Part shown: in pieces, positions 45,732 through 60,437 of the stretch
Position numbering within the stretch: the first letter of the stretch is position 1
Layout: each line of letters opens with the position of its first letter
NCBI GenBank assembly: GCA_034769895.1
Contig: JAWRYS010000701.1
Span: forward strand, 62,001-126,000
Reading direction: 5' to 3'
DNA from: Magicicada septendecula
Lineage: Eukaryota; Arthropoda; Insecta; Hemiptera; Cicadidae
Length of the DNA stretch: 64,000 bases
Notes under the pieces: model-generated
Told to the model about the DNA's origin: nothing
Seen by the model: only the letters and a program-made list of their open reading frames with translations
The model's database searches: none
Made by a program: the position numbers and the translations under genes

Positions 45732-47052
45732 TAAACTAAATACCACGCACCATCAAGAAAAGGGACTGATTTTTTGATAACCGACTACAGAAAAAACCAT
45801 TTAAAAGAGAAGGAAAAATAATGATAATTAAGAAAAAATAATAGGAATAAAGAATAAAGAAACAAAACCGAGATTGAAGGAAGAATATTTATTCGAGAAA
45901 ATGAACAATACAAATGAAGATATCAGGAACTGAGCACTATTATGAAAATAACCAAAAGCCCATCAATACAGAATTTGGAAGAGCATATGACAGTAAAGAA
46001 CTATAATAAGGGAATGATATTAAATATCAAAATTGTAAAAGAAAAGTAAGAACAACTTTCATCAATTATTTGTAGGAACTAGTTTTGAATTGAAATATTA
46101 AACATTACAAAATTCCAAAAGCAAAGTAAGGACAACTTACATCAATAATGTGAATAAACTAGTCGTGGAAAGGAAATGTTCAAATATTTACAAAGTTCAA
46201 AAAGAAGTAAGGACCACTTACATAATATAATGTTAATAACATAATTTGGATGAAAACAAGAGCAAAATAATATTTTTGCGGAATGAAAAAAAAGGACTAT
46301 AATCACTACTTTAATTTTTAAAAACTTAATCATAATAAGAACCATTGGAAGAATTACTGTCATAACATAAAACAGTAGAACAATTTATTGGAAGCAAGAT
46401 GAAAAAAGAAAAAAAAAATATATGCTATTAATATTGGTAACCAGAAGATTGTGCGAACAACAGAAGAAATAAAGAGAATTCAGACGGAAGATTTACACAC
46501 CATACCTAGCGATAAGTTATATCAGCAGAGCTTTAAAACATAAGAAGAATAAATGAGATAGAAAATATTAGCAAATTTGAGCAACCACGAAGTGATGAAT
46601 CCAAGGATGTTTTTTATTAGTCGAGAATAGACTATTTTTTAATAATTTTTATTTAATGACTGTATGTAGATGTATTCTAGCAGTCTTATACTTGAGCAGA
46701 GATGATGTTCCTCTGATCTCAGAAAGTGTAGTATGGCCAGCAGGGTATTGAAGCCACAAGTGCTGCTCTGGACTGCCCCAGCTCACGTGGTAGGGAATGT
46801 TAGGGAATGAATATCCCATGGATGAGCACCAAGTAAAAGAAAAAATATATATATAATAATAATAATAATATATCTCAGATTATAATAACTATCTAATAAG
46901 AATAAATAAATGGAAACAAAAATTTTTTTAAAGCTCAACTACGAAGAAGCAGGTATAGAAGTGGGTAGGAAGACAAGGAATATAATAAACAATAAATATC
47001 ATAAGCAATTATTTCATCCATACTAAATGTATGATCTGAATTAATCACTTCT

Positions 47053-47061
47053 GGAGGAGAG
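47053..47061 (+). promoter_or_regulatory. Polypurine tract before LTR4
   Basis: GGAGGAGAG, 5 nt before TGTAGC. Confidence 0.7.
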
Positions 47062-47066
47062 CAATC

Positions 47067-49454
47067 TGTAGCATGACAGAAAATCTACCTCAATATAATT
47101 CAAGAATAAGCAAAAATAAAATAAAAACAATCCGGCATAAAGAAAAATTACTATAATAATTAATCAAGAACAACAGTAAACTGAAATTCTAGATCCAAAG
47201 AAGTCAAGTTCATTAAAAATAAACATACAATCTATAATAAATAATAGGAAGATGATTATAGTCCAAGTTATAGTGTAGATATACACAGGTAGAATAGGAG
47301 CAGGTAAGGACAAACCATGGATAAACAAACCCACAGAATAAAAAAATAACTATTGAAAAAACAATACCACATTATAAAAATCAAACCCCAAAAAGAAAAA
47401 CGTAAGAAAAGTACAATACAATAAAATAAAAACAATGTAAATTAAGTGAAGTAAAGATATTAGATATAAGACAACCTAAAGACAAAAGATAAAAGCAATT
47501 ATGTCACAAGATTATATGACTAAGGTGGACAAGTGTAATCTATTTTCATTGTGAAAAGTGACTACTAATAATGCAAATTAAGTGATGTTCCTTATTCCCC
47601 AAGACTAGATAAAATTACTAGAGATAAGATTAGGGAATACAGTGAATAGTAAGGGGAACCAGGGTAAATCCCTAAATCAAAACTAAAACAGCAATAGACT
47701 GAATAAAAGTTAACTTTAATAAACTGTTTAAATAAAAACAGATTTGTTTTGTTGTGTTAGAAGTTCATTGAACCCATAGAATTGAATGCTTGGGATTAAA
47801 TTCATTTTAAGAGAATATCTTTATTATGTTTTAATAATTTCAATTAATCATAAACTATGTTGTAATTAAGTAAGGGCAATTTAGTTGTTAGGATTTTATT
47901 GGAATTGTATGTCAGAAAGGGTAACAGCAATCTGAAATAATTGTAAACTCAGTGATAGAACTAACATCAATACATAAACCAAATTGTAAACCTCACTAAC
48001 ATTCTAAATTATTAGTAAATAAGTTAATGAAACAAATTAAATGAATGAAAATTGTTGAATTTAACACAATAACAATTTATTATTATAAATGTAACAACAC
48101 TTTGTGAAAGTAATTAAGGAATGTATAGGATAATATTAGAAAAAGGCAAGTGTACTAACACTGGGGCCTAGAGAAAAGCCTAAATTGAAGGTAGTGTTCA
48201 AATTAGCTAAGTAAATCATCAAATTACTGAGAATTAAAGAAACCAAATCATAATAATTCAATCAATGATCTTGTTTAATGATAATTGGAATTTAACATAT
48301 ACTGTAAACCATTTAATTTGTAAGGAAGTAAAGTAGGTAAGGCTTACAAGCAAACATTATGTAAATATGACTTTTGAGTTAAAAAATACTATAAAATATA
48401 TCATGTATGGTATTAAATTATGCAGAATTAAATAAGGAATTTGATTATGTAATTAGAATTTAATAAGAATAGATAATAACCAAAATGTAATTTTTAATAT
48501 AATGTAAAACTCAATTCTTTTGAACAAAATAAATCTTGAGACTTAAGTATCAGCTGACTGAAAACAATGTAAATTTACTAATAAATCAGCCAGGCCTAAT
48601 AAATGATGAAGAAAAACTGGGAGTTGATCGTTAAACGTCAAGGCGAACACATCAGAATGATATAGCTAAAAAGGATAAAAAATTTTTTGACAAGAACTAA
48701 GCTTAAGAAATGAAATTTAAAATATGAGTTGTTCATACAAAAGTTAAATAACCAAACCATTACTTTTATGAAGATTGACAATTATAAACCAGATATAGGA
48801 ACAGTCCAGGCACTAATCGAGAAATTTCCAATGTGAATTTATCACGACGTTCTGGATGAACTATTTGAAACAAAGACACTTTTAACCAACACCTATTACC
48901 GAAACTAAAACGGATTACGAACACTGAATCATCACACTACAACAAGAAAATTAATAACTACTGCTCTGATGAGAGACACTTAAAGAATTAACATTTAAAA
49001 AAGAAACCAAATCGATCTGAGATAAGAGTTTCGAGCAGTGAATAAGTATTCATCTCAAAGTCGACTAATTGCAACGAGATCAATAAATTGAATTAAATAT
49101 TCCATATTTGAGTTTTATTTCTTTGCAAAGTATACAATTAAAAGAATTTCAGATATTAATTGAAACCTGGACGTCAAGGAAGAAGAGAACGACATCGAAA
49201 AGTAGTAATAACACCGAATCTAAAAATACAATAAATCGCTTATTCAAATCACATAATCTATTTAATGTTTTAAACAAATTATTCATCACCAACCAAAATA
49301 AGTAAAATATGAAAGGAATTAAAATAATAACTAGAATTAATACAATAAATCATAAACTTAAAATAAATAAATAAATAAAAAAATGTCTCAATAAATTAAA
49401 TTTAAACATCATATTTTTATCTTTAATAATATCAATAAAACAGGTTTCGTTACA
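47067..49454 (+). mobile_element. LTR4
   Basis: 2388 bp, TGTAGC start, CGTTACA end. It shares 'gtccaagttatag' with LTR5, where LTR3 has 'gtccaacttatag'. Confidence 0.92.
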
Positions 49455-49457
49455 AAG

Positions 49458-49475
49458 TGGCACCCAACGTGGGGC
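49458..49475 (+). promoter_or_regulatory. Primer binding site, unit 4
   Basis: TGGCACCCAACGTGGGGC. Confidence 0.88.
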
Positions 49476-49687
49476 ATTATTTTAAAGGAATCCGCTACTC
49501 AGAAAGAAGATAGAAATAAATTCCAGACTATAAATAGGAATATTCTCATCTATTTCGGCAACATAAAACGTTCTGTTACAAAGTGGCACTCCAACTTAAG
49601 GGGCTAAAATTAGGAATTGATAGGCAAAAGAAATAAAAATAATCTGCCTAATTTCCAATTTTACCTGGCAACTGTTACAAGCTCAGA

Positions 49688-50636
49688 ATGTTAATAAAAA
49701 TGCACAGGAGAGCAACATAAAAGAAAAGGGCAGCAGAAGCCGAGAAAGAGATTGACATGGAAGACAAAGAGGCGACGCCAGTGGAAGACGTGGAGATGAT
49801 ACTACCGCTTGCTGAACCAACCATACCCGTGTTACAGGAGAAACAACCAGAAAACCCCACACAAACGGAGAACGTCATCTTACAGAAACATGATAAAACT
49901 TATGGGGGAATTCAGCAGAACAATAATTGAGAAAATAGATGAAAACAGCAAAAAATTCAGAAGAAAATAGAGGATAGTTATAAAAAATTAACGAAAGAAT
50001 TATGTCAGAAAATGGATGATATGACCAAAGAAATAATCAATGATACTAAACTGTGGAGGGAAGAATTAAAAAATGATAGCAAACCAGGAACAGAAGAAAT
50101 ACCAAACGATAAAAAAATGGAACAAGTAAATCAGAAAATAGAAGACAGTAGGAAGGAAATGGAAATGAAGACAAAGAAAATGAGACAAATGCATCAAAGG
50201 AAACTAATAAAAACATGGGAAGAGTTGGAGATAATGAACAATGGGCTAATTAATGTATTTAATATCCCAATTACCGACGATAAAGAAATCATGAATTTCA
50301 AAGATTATAGAAGGAGGTCAAAAGAAATTTCAGAAATGACACAATCAAACAGTATGTAACCACTTAAAAAAGACTACAGGTAAATGGAATACACAAGAAA
50401 TAGAAATACATGATAAAACATCAGTGATATAATTAATCATTGATGTACCAGTGACATTTTGGTTTAGTAAACTATATGATAGAGTGATTCAAATAAGCCT
50501 TGAAACAAATAAAAAAATAACAGCAGAAAAAATGAAATACAAGGGAGAAGCGAGAGATGTCACAAGAACAGAAATAATTCTGAAAACGATGGTAGTCCGG
50601 ACAATAAGGGCAACTGAGATTATGGACCATGGATAA
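49688..50636 (+). pseudogene. Gag-like frame, unit 4 (broken)
   Basis: An extra base at about 49885 ('cagaaacatgat') breaks the first segment. The second, 50012-50359, is open for 115 codons. The third is 50451-50636. Confidence 0.5.
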
Positions 50637-51953
50637 ACTAAATACCACGCACCATCAAGAAAAGGGACTGATTTTTTGATAACCGACTACAGAAAAAAAC
50701 CATTTAAAAGAGAAAGAAAAATAATGATAATTAAGAAAAAATAATAGGAATAAAGAATAAAGAAACAAAACCGAGATTGAAGGAAGAATATTATTCGAGA
50801 AAATGAACAATACAAACGAAGATATCAGGAACTGAGCACTATTATGAAAATAACCAAAAGCCCATCAATACAGAATTTGGAAGAGCATATGACAGTAAAG
50901 AACTATAATAAGGGAATGATATTAAATATCAAAATTGTAAAAGAAAAGTAAGAACAACTTACATCAATTATTTGTAGAAACTAGTTTTGAATTGAAATAT
51001 TAAACATTACAAAATTCCAAAAGCAAAGTAAGGACAACTTACATCAATAATGTGAATAAATTAGTCGTGGAAAAGAAATATTAAAATATTTACGAAGTTC
51101 AAAAAGAAGTAAGGACCACTTACATAATATAATGTTAATAACATAATTTGGATGAAAACAAGAGCAAAATAATATTTTTGCGGAATGAAAAAAAGGACTA
51201 TAATCACTACTTTAATTTTTTAAAACTTAATTATAATAAGAACCATTGGAAGAATTACTGTCATAATATAAAACAGTAGAACAATTTATTGGAAGCAAGA
51301 CGGAAAAAGAAAAAAAATATATATGCTATTAATATTGGTCACCAGAAGATTGTGCGAACAACAGAAGAAATAAAGAGAATTCAGACGGAAGATTTACACA
51401 CCATACCTAGCGATAAGTTATATCAGCAGAGCTTTAAAACATAAGAAGAATAAATGAGATAGAAAATATTAGCAAATTTGAGCAACCACGAAGTGATGAA
51501 TCCAAGGATGTTTTTTATTAGTCGAGAATAGACTATTTTTTAATAATATTTATTTAATGACTGTATGTAGATGTATTCTAGCAGTCTTATACTTGAGCAG
51601 AGATGATGTTCCTCTGATCTCAGAAAGTGTAGTATGGCCAGCAGGGTATTGAAGCCAGAAGTGCTGCTCTGTACTGCCCCAGCTCACGTGGTAGGGAATG
51701 TTAGGGAATGAATATCCCATGGATGAAGCACCAAGTAAAAGAAAAAAATATGTATATAATAATAATAATATATCTCAGATTATAATAACTATCTAATAAG
51801 AATAAAATAAATGGAAACAACAATTTTTTTAAAGCTCAACTACGAAGAAGCAGGTATAGAAGTGGGTAGGAAGACAAGGAATATAATAAACAATAAATAT
51901 CATAAGCAATTATTTCATCCATACTAAACGTATGATATGAATTAATCACTTCT

Positions 51954-51962
51954 GGAGGAGAG
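51954..51962 (+). promoter_or_regulatory. Polypurine tract before LTR5
   Basis: GGAGGAGAG, 5 nt before the mutated LTR start TATAGC. Confidence 0.7.
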
Positions 51963-51967
51963 CAATC

Positions 51968-54354
51968 TATAGCATGACAGAAAATCTACCTCAATATAAT
52001 TCAAGAATAAGCAAAAATTAAATAAAAACAATCCGGCATAAAGAAAAATTACTATAATAATTAATCAAGAACAACAGTAAACTGAAATTCTAGATCCAAA
52101 GAAGTCAAGTTCATTAAAAATAACATACAATCTATAATAAATAATAGGAAGATGATTATAGTCCAAGTTATAGTGTAGATATACACAGGTAGAATAGGAG
52201 CAGGTAAGGACAAACCATGGATAAACAAACCCACAGAATAAAAAAATAACTATTGAAAAAACAATACCACATTATAAAAATCAAACCCCAAAAAGAAAAA
52301 CGTAAGAAAAGTACAATACAATAAAATAAAAACAATGTAAATTAAGTGAAGTAAAGATATTAGATATAAGACAACCTAAAGACAAAAGATAAAAGCAATT
52401 ATGTCACAAGATTATATGACTAAGGTGGACAAGTGTAATCTATTTTCATTGTGAAAAGTGACTACTAATAATGCAAATTAAGTGATGTTCCTTATTCCCC
52501 AAGACTAGATAAAATTACTAGAGGTAAGATTAGGGAATACAGTGAATAGTAAGGGGAACCAGGGTAAATCCCTAAATCAAAACAAAAACAGCAATAGACT
52601 GAATAAAAGTTAACTTTAATAAACTGTTTAAATAAAAACAGATTTGTTTTGTTGTGTTAGAAGTTCATTGAACCCATAGAATTGAATGCTTGGGATTAAA
52701 TTCATTTTAAGAGAATATCTTTATTATGTTTTAATAATTTCAATTAATCATAAACTATGTTGTAATTAAGTAAGGGCAATTTAGTTGTTAGGATTTTATT
52801 GGAATTGTATGTCAGAAAGGGTAATAGCAATCTGAAATAATTGTAAACTCAGTGATAGAACTAACATCAATACATAAACCAAATTGTAAACCTCACTAAC
52901 ATTATAAATTATTAGTAAATAAGTTAATGAAACAAATTAAATGAATGAAAATTGTTGAATTTAACACAATAACAATTTATTATTATAAATGTAACAACAC
53001 TTTGTGAAAGTAATTAAGGAATGTATAGGATAATATTAGAAAAAGGCAAGTGTACTAACACTGGGGCATAGAGAAAAGCCTAAATTGAAGGTGGTGTTCA
53101 AATTAGCTAAGTAAATCATCAAATTACTGAGAATTAAAGAAACCAAATCATAATAATTCAATCAATGATCTTGTTTAATGATAATTGGAATTTAACATAT
53201 ACTGTAAACCATTTAATTTGTAAGGAAGTAAAGTAGGTAAGGCCTACAAGCAAACATTATGTAAATATGACTTTTGAGTTAAAAAATACTATAAAATATA
53301 TCATGTATGGTATTAAATTATGCAGAATTAAATAAGGAATTTGATTATGTAATTAGAATTTAATAAGAATAGATAATAACCAAAATGTAATTTTTAATAT
53401 AATGTAAAACTCAATTCTTTTGAACAAAATAAATCTTGAGACTTAAGTATCAGCTGCCTGAAAACAATGTAATTTTACTAATAAATCAGCCAGGCCTAAT
53501 AAATGATGAAGAAATACTGGGAGTTGATCGTTAAACGTCAAGGCGAACACATCAGAATGATATAGCTAAAAAGGATAAAAAATTTTTTGACAAGAACTAA
53601 GCTTAAGAAAAGAAATTTAAAATATGAGTTGTTCATACAAAAGTTAAATAACCAAACCATTACTTTTATGAAGATTGACAATTATAAACCAGATATAGGA
53701 ACAGTCCAGGCACTAATCGAGAAATTTCCAATGTGAATATTATCACGACGTTCTGGATGAACTATTTGAAACAAAGACACTTTTAACCAACACCTATTAC
53801 CGAAACTAAAACGGATTACGAACACTGAATCATCACACTACAACAAGAAAATTAATAACTACTGCTCTGATGAGGGACACTTAAAGAATTAACATTTAAA
53901 AAAGAAACCAAATCGACCTGAGATAAGAGTTTCGAGCAGTGAATAATTATTCATCTCAAAGTCGACTAATCGCAACGATATCAATAAATTGAATTAAATA
54001 TTCCATATTTGAGTTTTATTTCTTTGCAAAGTATACAATTAAAAGAATTTCAGATATTAATTGAAACCTGGACGTCAAGGAAGAAGAGAACGACATCGAA
54101 AAGGAGTAATAACACCGAATCTACAAATACAATAAATCGCTTATTCAAATCACATAATCTATTTAATGTTTTAAACAAATTATTCATCACCAACCAAAAT
54201 AAGTAAAATATGAAAGGAATTAAAATAATAACTAGAATTAATACAATAAATCATAAACTTAAAATAAATAAAAAAATAAAAAATGTCTCAATAAATTAAA
54301 TTTAAACATCATATTTTTATCTTTAATAATATCAATAAAACAGGTTTCGTTACA
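51968..54354 (+). mobile_element. LTR5, mutated 5' end
   Basis: 2387 bp. It starts TATAGC instead of TGTAGC, losing the TG needed by integrase. Same change in LTR6 and LTR7. Confidence 0.92.
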
Positions 54355-54357
54355 AAG

Positions 54358-54375
54358 TGGCACCCAACGTGGGGC
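54358..54375 (+). promoter_or_regulatory. Primer binding site, unit 5
   Basis: TGGCACCCAACGTGGGGC. Confidence 0.88.
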
Positions 54376-54587
54376 TTTATTTTAAAGGAATCCGCAACTC
54401 AGAAAGAAGATAGAAATAAATTCCAGACTATAAATAGGAATATTCTCATCTATTTCGGCAACATAAAACGTTCTGTTACAAAGTGGCGCTCCAACTTAAG
54501 GGGCTAAAATTAGGAATTGATAGGCAAAAGAAATAAAAATAATCTGCCTAATTTCCAATTTTACCTGGCAACTGTTACAAGCTCAGA

Positions 54588-55537
54588 ATGTTAATAAAAA
54601 TGCACAGGAGAGCAACATAAAAGAAAAGGGCGGCAGAAGCCAAGAAAGAGATTCACATGGAAGACAAAGAGACGATGCCAGTGGAAGACATGGAGATGAT
54701 ACTACCGCTTGCTGAACCAACCAAACCCGTGTTACAGGAGAAACAACCAGAAAACCCCACACAAACAGAGAACGTCATCTTACAGGACATGATAAAACTT
54801 ATGGGGGAATTCAGCAGAACAATAATTGAGAAAATAGATGAAAACAGCAAAAAATTCAGAAGAAAATAGATGATATAGTTATAAAAAATTAACAAAAGTA
54901 TTATGTCAGAAAATGGATGATATGACCAAAGAAATAATCAATGATACTAAACTGTGGAGGGAAGAATTAAAAAATGATAGCAAACCAGGAACTGAAGAAA
55001 TACCAAACGATAAAAAAATGGAACAAGTAAATCAGAAAATAGAAGACAGTAGGAAGGAAATGGAAATGAAGACAAAGAAAATGAGACAAATGCATCAAAG
55101 GAAAATAATAAAAACATGGGAAGAGTTGGAGATAATGAACAATGGGCTAATTAATGTATTTAATATCCCAATTACCGACGATAAAGGAATCATGAATTTC
55201 AAAAATTAAAGAAGGAGGTCAAAAGAAATTTCAGAAATGACACAATCAAACAGTATGTAACCACTTAAAAAAGACTACAGGTAAATGGAATACACCAGAA
55301 ATAGAAATACATGATAAAACATCAGTGATATAATTAATCATTGATGTACCAGTGACATTTTGGTTTAGTAAACTATATGATAGAGTGATTCAAATAAGCC
55401 TTGAAACAAATAAAAAAATAACAGCAGAAAAAATGAAATACAATGGAGAAGCGAGAGATGTCACAAGAACAGAAATAATTCTGAAAACGATGGTAGTCCG
55501 GACAATAAGGGCAACTGAGATTATGGACCATGGATAA
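54588..55537 (+). pseudogene. Gag-like frame, unit 5 (broken)
   Basis: First segment 54657-54869. The second is shortened to 98 codons (54913-55209) by a stop in 'aaaaattaaagaagg', at the same place as in unit 6. Third segment 55352-55537. Confidence 0.5.
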
Positions 55538-56852
55538 ACTAAATACCACGCACCATCAAGAAAAGGGACTGATTTTTTGATAACTGACTACAGAAAAAAC
55601 CATTTAAAAGAGAAGGAAAAATAATGATAATTAAGAAAAAATAATAGGAATAAAGAATAAAGAAACAAAACCGAGATTGAAGGAAGAATATTTATTCGAG
55701 AAAATGAACAATACAAACGAAGATATCAGGAACTGAGCACTATTATGAAAATAACCAAAAGCCCATCAATACAGAATTTGGAAGAGCATATGACAGTAAA
55801 GAACTATAATAAGGGAATGATATTAAATATCAAAATTGTAAAAGGAAATTAAGAACAACTTACATCAATTATTTGTAGAAACTAGTTTTGAATTGAAATA
55901 TTAAACATTACAAAATTCCAAAAGCAAAGTAAGGACAACTTACATCAATAATGTGAATAAACTAGTCGTGGAAAAGAAATATTAAAATATTTACGAAGTT
56001 CAAAAAGAAGTAAGGACCACTTACATAATATAATGTTAATAACATAACTTGGATGAAAACAAGAGCAAAATAATATTTTTGCGGAATGAAAAAAAAGGAC
56101 TATAATCACTACTTTAATTTTAATAAACTTAATTATAATAAGAACCATTGGAAGAATTACTGTCATAATATAAAACAGTAGAACAATTTATTGGAAGCAA
56201 GATGGAAAAAGAAAAAAAATATATATGCTATTAATATTGGTCACCAGAAGATTGTGCGAACAACAGAAGAAATAAAGAGAATTCAGACGGAAGATTTACA
56301 CACCATACCTAGCGATAAGTTATATCAGTAGAGCTTTAAAACATAAGAAGAATATATGAGATAGAAAATATTAGCAAATTTGAGCAACCACGAAGTGATG
56401 AATCCAAGGATGTTTTTTATTAGTCGAGAATAGACTATTTTTAATAATTTTTATTTAATGACTGTATGTAGATGTATTCTAGCAGTCTTATACTTGAGCA
56501 GAGATGATGTTCCTCTGATCTCAGAAAGTGTAGTATGGCCAGCAGGGTATTGAAGCCAGAAGTACTGCTCTGGACTGCCCCAGCTCACGTGGTAGGGAAT
56601 GTTAGGGAATGAATATCCCATGGATGAAGCAACAAGTAAAAGAAAAAAATAGATATATAATAATAATAATATATCTCAGATTATAATAACTATCTAATAA
56701 GAATAAAATAAATGGAAAAAAATTTTTTTTAAAGCTCAACTATGAAGAAGCAGGTATAGAAGTGGGTAGGATACAAGGAATATAATAAACAATAAATATA
56801 ATAAGCAATTATTTCATCCATACTAAACATATGATCTGAATTAATCACTTCT

Positions 56853-56861
56853 GGAGGAGAG
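56853..56861 (+). promoter_or_regulatory. Polypurine tract before LTR6
   Basis: GGAGGAGAG, 5 nt before TATAGC. Confidence 0.7.
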
Positions 56862-56866
56862 CAATC

Positions 56867-59254
56867 TATAGCATGACAGAAAATCTACCTCATTATAATT
56901 CAAGAATAAGCAAAAATAAAATAAAAACAAACTGGCATAAAGAAAAAATTACTATAATAATTAATCAAGAACAACAGTAAACTGAAATTCTAGATCCAAA
57001 GAAGTCAAGTTCATTAAAACCAAACATACAATCTATAATAAATAATAGGAAGATGATTATAGTCCAACTTATAGTGTAGATATACACAGGTAGAATAGGA
57101 GCAGGTAAGGACAAACCATGGATAAACAAACCCACAGAATAAAAAATAACTATTGAAAAAACAATACCACATTATAAAAATCAAACCCCAAAAAGAAAAA
57201 CATAAGAAAAGTAAAATACAATAAAATAAAAACAATGTAAATTAAGTGAAGTAAAGATATTAGATATAAGACAACCTCAAGACAAAAGATAAAAGCAATT
57301 ATGTCACAAGATTATATGACTAAGGTGGACAAGTGTAATTTATTTTCATTGTGAAAAGTGACTACTAATAATGCAAATTAAGTGATGTTCCTTATTCCCC
57401 AAGACTAGATAAAATTACTAGAGATAAGATTAGGGAATACAGTGAATAGTAAGGGGAACCAGGGTAAATCCCTAAATCAAAACAAAAACAGCAATAGACT
57501 GAATAAAAGTTAACTTTAATAAACTGTTTAAATAAAAACAGATTTGTTTTGTTGTGTTAGAAGTTCATTGAACCCATAGAATTGAATGCTTGGGATTAAA
57601 TTCATTTTAAGAGAATATCTTTATTATGTTTTAATAATTTCAATTAATCATAAACTATGTTGTAATTAAGTAAGGGCAATTTAGTTGTTAGGATTTTATT
57701 GGAATTGTATGTCAGAAAGGGTAATAGCAATCTGAAATAATTGTAAACTCAGTGATAGAACTAACATCAATACATAAACCAAATTGTAAACCTCACTAAC
57801 ATTATAAATTATTAGTAAATAAGTTAATGAAACAAATTAAATGAATGAAAATTGTTGAATTTAACACAATAACAATTTATTATAAAATATGTAACAACAC
57901 TTTGTGAAAGTAATTAAGGAATGTATAGGATAATATTAGAAAAAGGCAAGTGTACTAACACTGGGGCATAGAGAAAAGCCTAAATTGAAGGTAGTGTTCA
58001 AATTAGCTAAGTAAATCATCAAATTACTGAGAATTAAAGAAACTAAATCATAATAATTCAATCAATGATCTTCTTTAATGATAATTGGAATTTAACATAT
58101 ACTGTAAACCATTTAATTTGTAAGGAAGTAAAGTAGGTAAGGCCTACAAGCAAACATTATGTAAATATGACTTTTGAGTTAAAAAATACTATAAAATATA
58201 TCATGTATGGTATTAAATTATGCAGAATTAAATAAGGAATTTGATTATGTAATTAGAATTTAATAAGAATAGATAATAACCAAAATGTAATTTTTAATAT
58301 AATGTAAAACTCAATTCTTTTGAACAAAATAAATCTTGAGACTTAAGTATCAGCTGCCTGAAAACAATGTAATTTTACTAATAAATCAGCCAGGCCTAAT
58401 AAATGATGAAGAAATACTGGGAGTTGATCGTTAAACGTCAAGGCGAACACATCAGAATGATATAGCTAAAAAGGATAAAAAATTTTTTGACAAGAACTAA
58501 GCTTAAGAAATGAAATTTAAAATATGAGTTGTTCATACAAAAGTTAAATAACCAAACCATTACTTTTATGAAGATTGACAATTATAAACCAGATATAGGA
58601 ACAGTCCAGGCACTAATCGAGAAATTTCCAATGTGAATATTATCACGACGTTCTGGATGAACTATTTGAAACAAAGACACTTTTAACCAACACCTATTAC
58701 CGAAACTAAAACGGATTACGAACACTGAATCATCACACTACAACAAGAAAATTAATAACTACTGCTCTGATGAGGGACACTTAAAGAATTAACATTTAAA
58801 AAAGAAACCAAATCGACCTGAGATAAGAGTTTCGAGCAGTGAATAATTATTCATCTCAAAGTCGACTAATCGCAACGATATCAATAAATTGAATTAAATA
58901 TTCCATATTTGAGTTTTATTTCTTTGCAAAGTATACAATTAAAAGAATTTCAGATATTAATTGAAACCTGGACGTCAAGGAAGAAGAGAACGACATCGAA
59001 AAGGAGTAATAACACCGAATCTACAAATACAATAAATCGCTTATTCAAATCACATAATCTATTTAATGTTTTAAACAAATTATTCATCACCAACCAAAAT
59101 AAGTAAAATATGAAAGGAATTAAAATAATAACTAGAATTAATACAATAAATCATAAACTTAAAATAAATAAAAAAATAAAAAATGTCTCAATAAATTAAA
59201 TTTAAACATCATATTTTTATCTTTAATAATATCAATAAAACAGGTTTCGTTACA
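56867..59254 (+). mobile_element. LTR6, mutated 5' end
   Basis: 2388 bp, TATAGC start, CGTTACA end. Shares 'tattataaaatatgtaac' with LTR7. Confidence 0.92.
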
Positions 59255-59257
59255 AAG

Positions 59258-59275
59258 TGGCACCCAACGTGGGGC
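59258..59275 (+). promoter_or_regulatory. Primer binding site, unit 6
   Basis: TGGCACCCAACGTGGGGC. Confidence 0.88.
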
Positions 59276-59487
59276 ATTATTTTAAAGGAATCCGCAACTC
59301 AGAAAGAAGATAGAAATAAATTCCAGACTATAAATAGGAATATTCTCATCTATTTCGGCAACATAAAACGTTCTGTTACAAAGTGGCGCTCCAACTTAAG
59401 GGGCTAAAATTAGGAATTGATAGGCAAAAGAAATAAAAATAATCTGCCTAATTTCCAATTTTACCTGGCAACTGTTACAAGCTCAGA

Positions 59488-60437
59488 ATGGTAATAAAAA
59501 TGCACAGGAGAGCAACATAAAAGAAAAGGGCGGCAGAAGCCAAGAAAGAGATTCACATGGAAGACAAAGAGACGATGCCAGTGGAAGACATGGAGATGAT
59601 ACTACCGCTTGCTGAACCAACCAAACCCGTGTTACAGGAGAAACAACCAGAAAACCCCACACAAACAGAGAACGTCATCTTACAGGACATGATAAAACTT
59701 ATGGGGGAATTCAGCAGAACAATAATTGAGAAAATAGATGAAAACAGCAAAAAATTCAGAAGAAAATAGATGATATAGTTATAAAAAATTAACAAAAGTA
59801 TTATGTCAGAAAATGGATGATATGACCAAAGAAATAATCAATGATACTAAACTGTGGAGGGAAGAATTAAAAAATGATAGCAAACCAGGAACTGAAGAAA
59901 TACCAAACGATAAAAAAATGGAACAAGTAAATCAGAAAATAGAAGACAGTAGGAAGGAAATGGAAATGAAGACAAAGAAAATGAGACAAATGCATCAAAG
60001 GAAAATAATAAAAACATGGGAAGAGTTGGAGATAATGAACAATGGGCTAATTAATGTATTTAATATCCCAATTACCGACGATAAAGGAATCATGAATTTC
60101 AAAGATTAAAGAAGGAGGTCAAAAGAAATTTCAGAAATGACACAATCAAACAGTATGTAACCACTTAAAAAAGACTACAGGTAAATGGAATACACCAGAA
60201 ATAGAAATACATGATAAAACATCAGTGATATAATTAATCATTGATGTACCAGTGACATTTTGGTTTAGTAAACTATATGATAGAGTGATTCAAATAAGCC
60301 TTGAAACAAATAAAAAAATAACAGCAGAAAAAATGAAATACAATGGAGAAGCGAGAGATGTCACAAGAACAGAAATAATTCTGAAAACGATGGTAGTCCG
60401 GACAATAAGGGCAACTGAGATTATGGACCATGGATAA
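59488..60437 (+). pseudogene. Gag-like frame, unit 6 (broken)
   Basis: First segment 59557-59769, second 59813-60109 (98 codons, same premature stop as unit 5), third 60252-60437. Confidence 0.5.

Larger units (their letters stand above)
44553..47066 (+). mobile_element. Internal region 3
   Basis: 2514 bp, uninterrupted. Purine tract at its end. Confidence 0.92.
49455..51967 (+). mobile_element. Internal region 4
   Basis: 2513 bp, uninterrupted. It resembles internal region 2 at several variant positions (for example 'gtatttaatatccc' and 'tggaatacacaag'), so it is a mosaic relative to its neighbour, unit 3. Confidence 0.9.
54355..56866 (+). mobile_element. Internal region 5
   Basis: 2512 bp. 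Nearly identical to internal region 6, sharing private variants such as 'gtgggtaggatacaagg' and 'gcaacaagtaaaag'. Confidence 0.92.
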
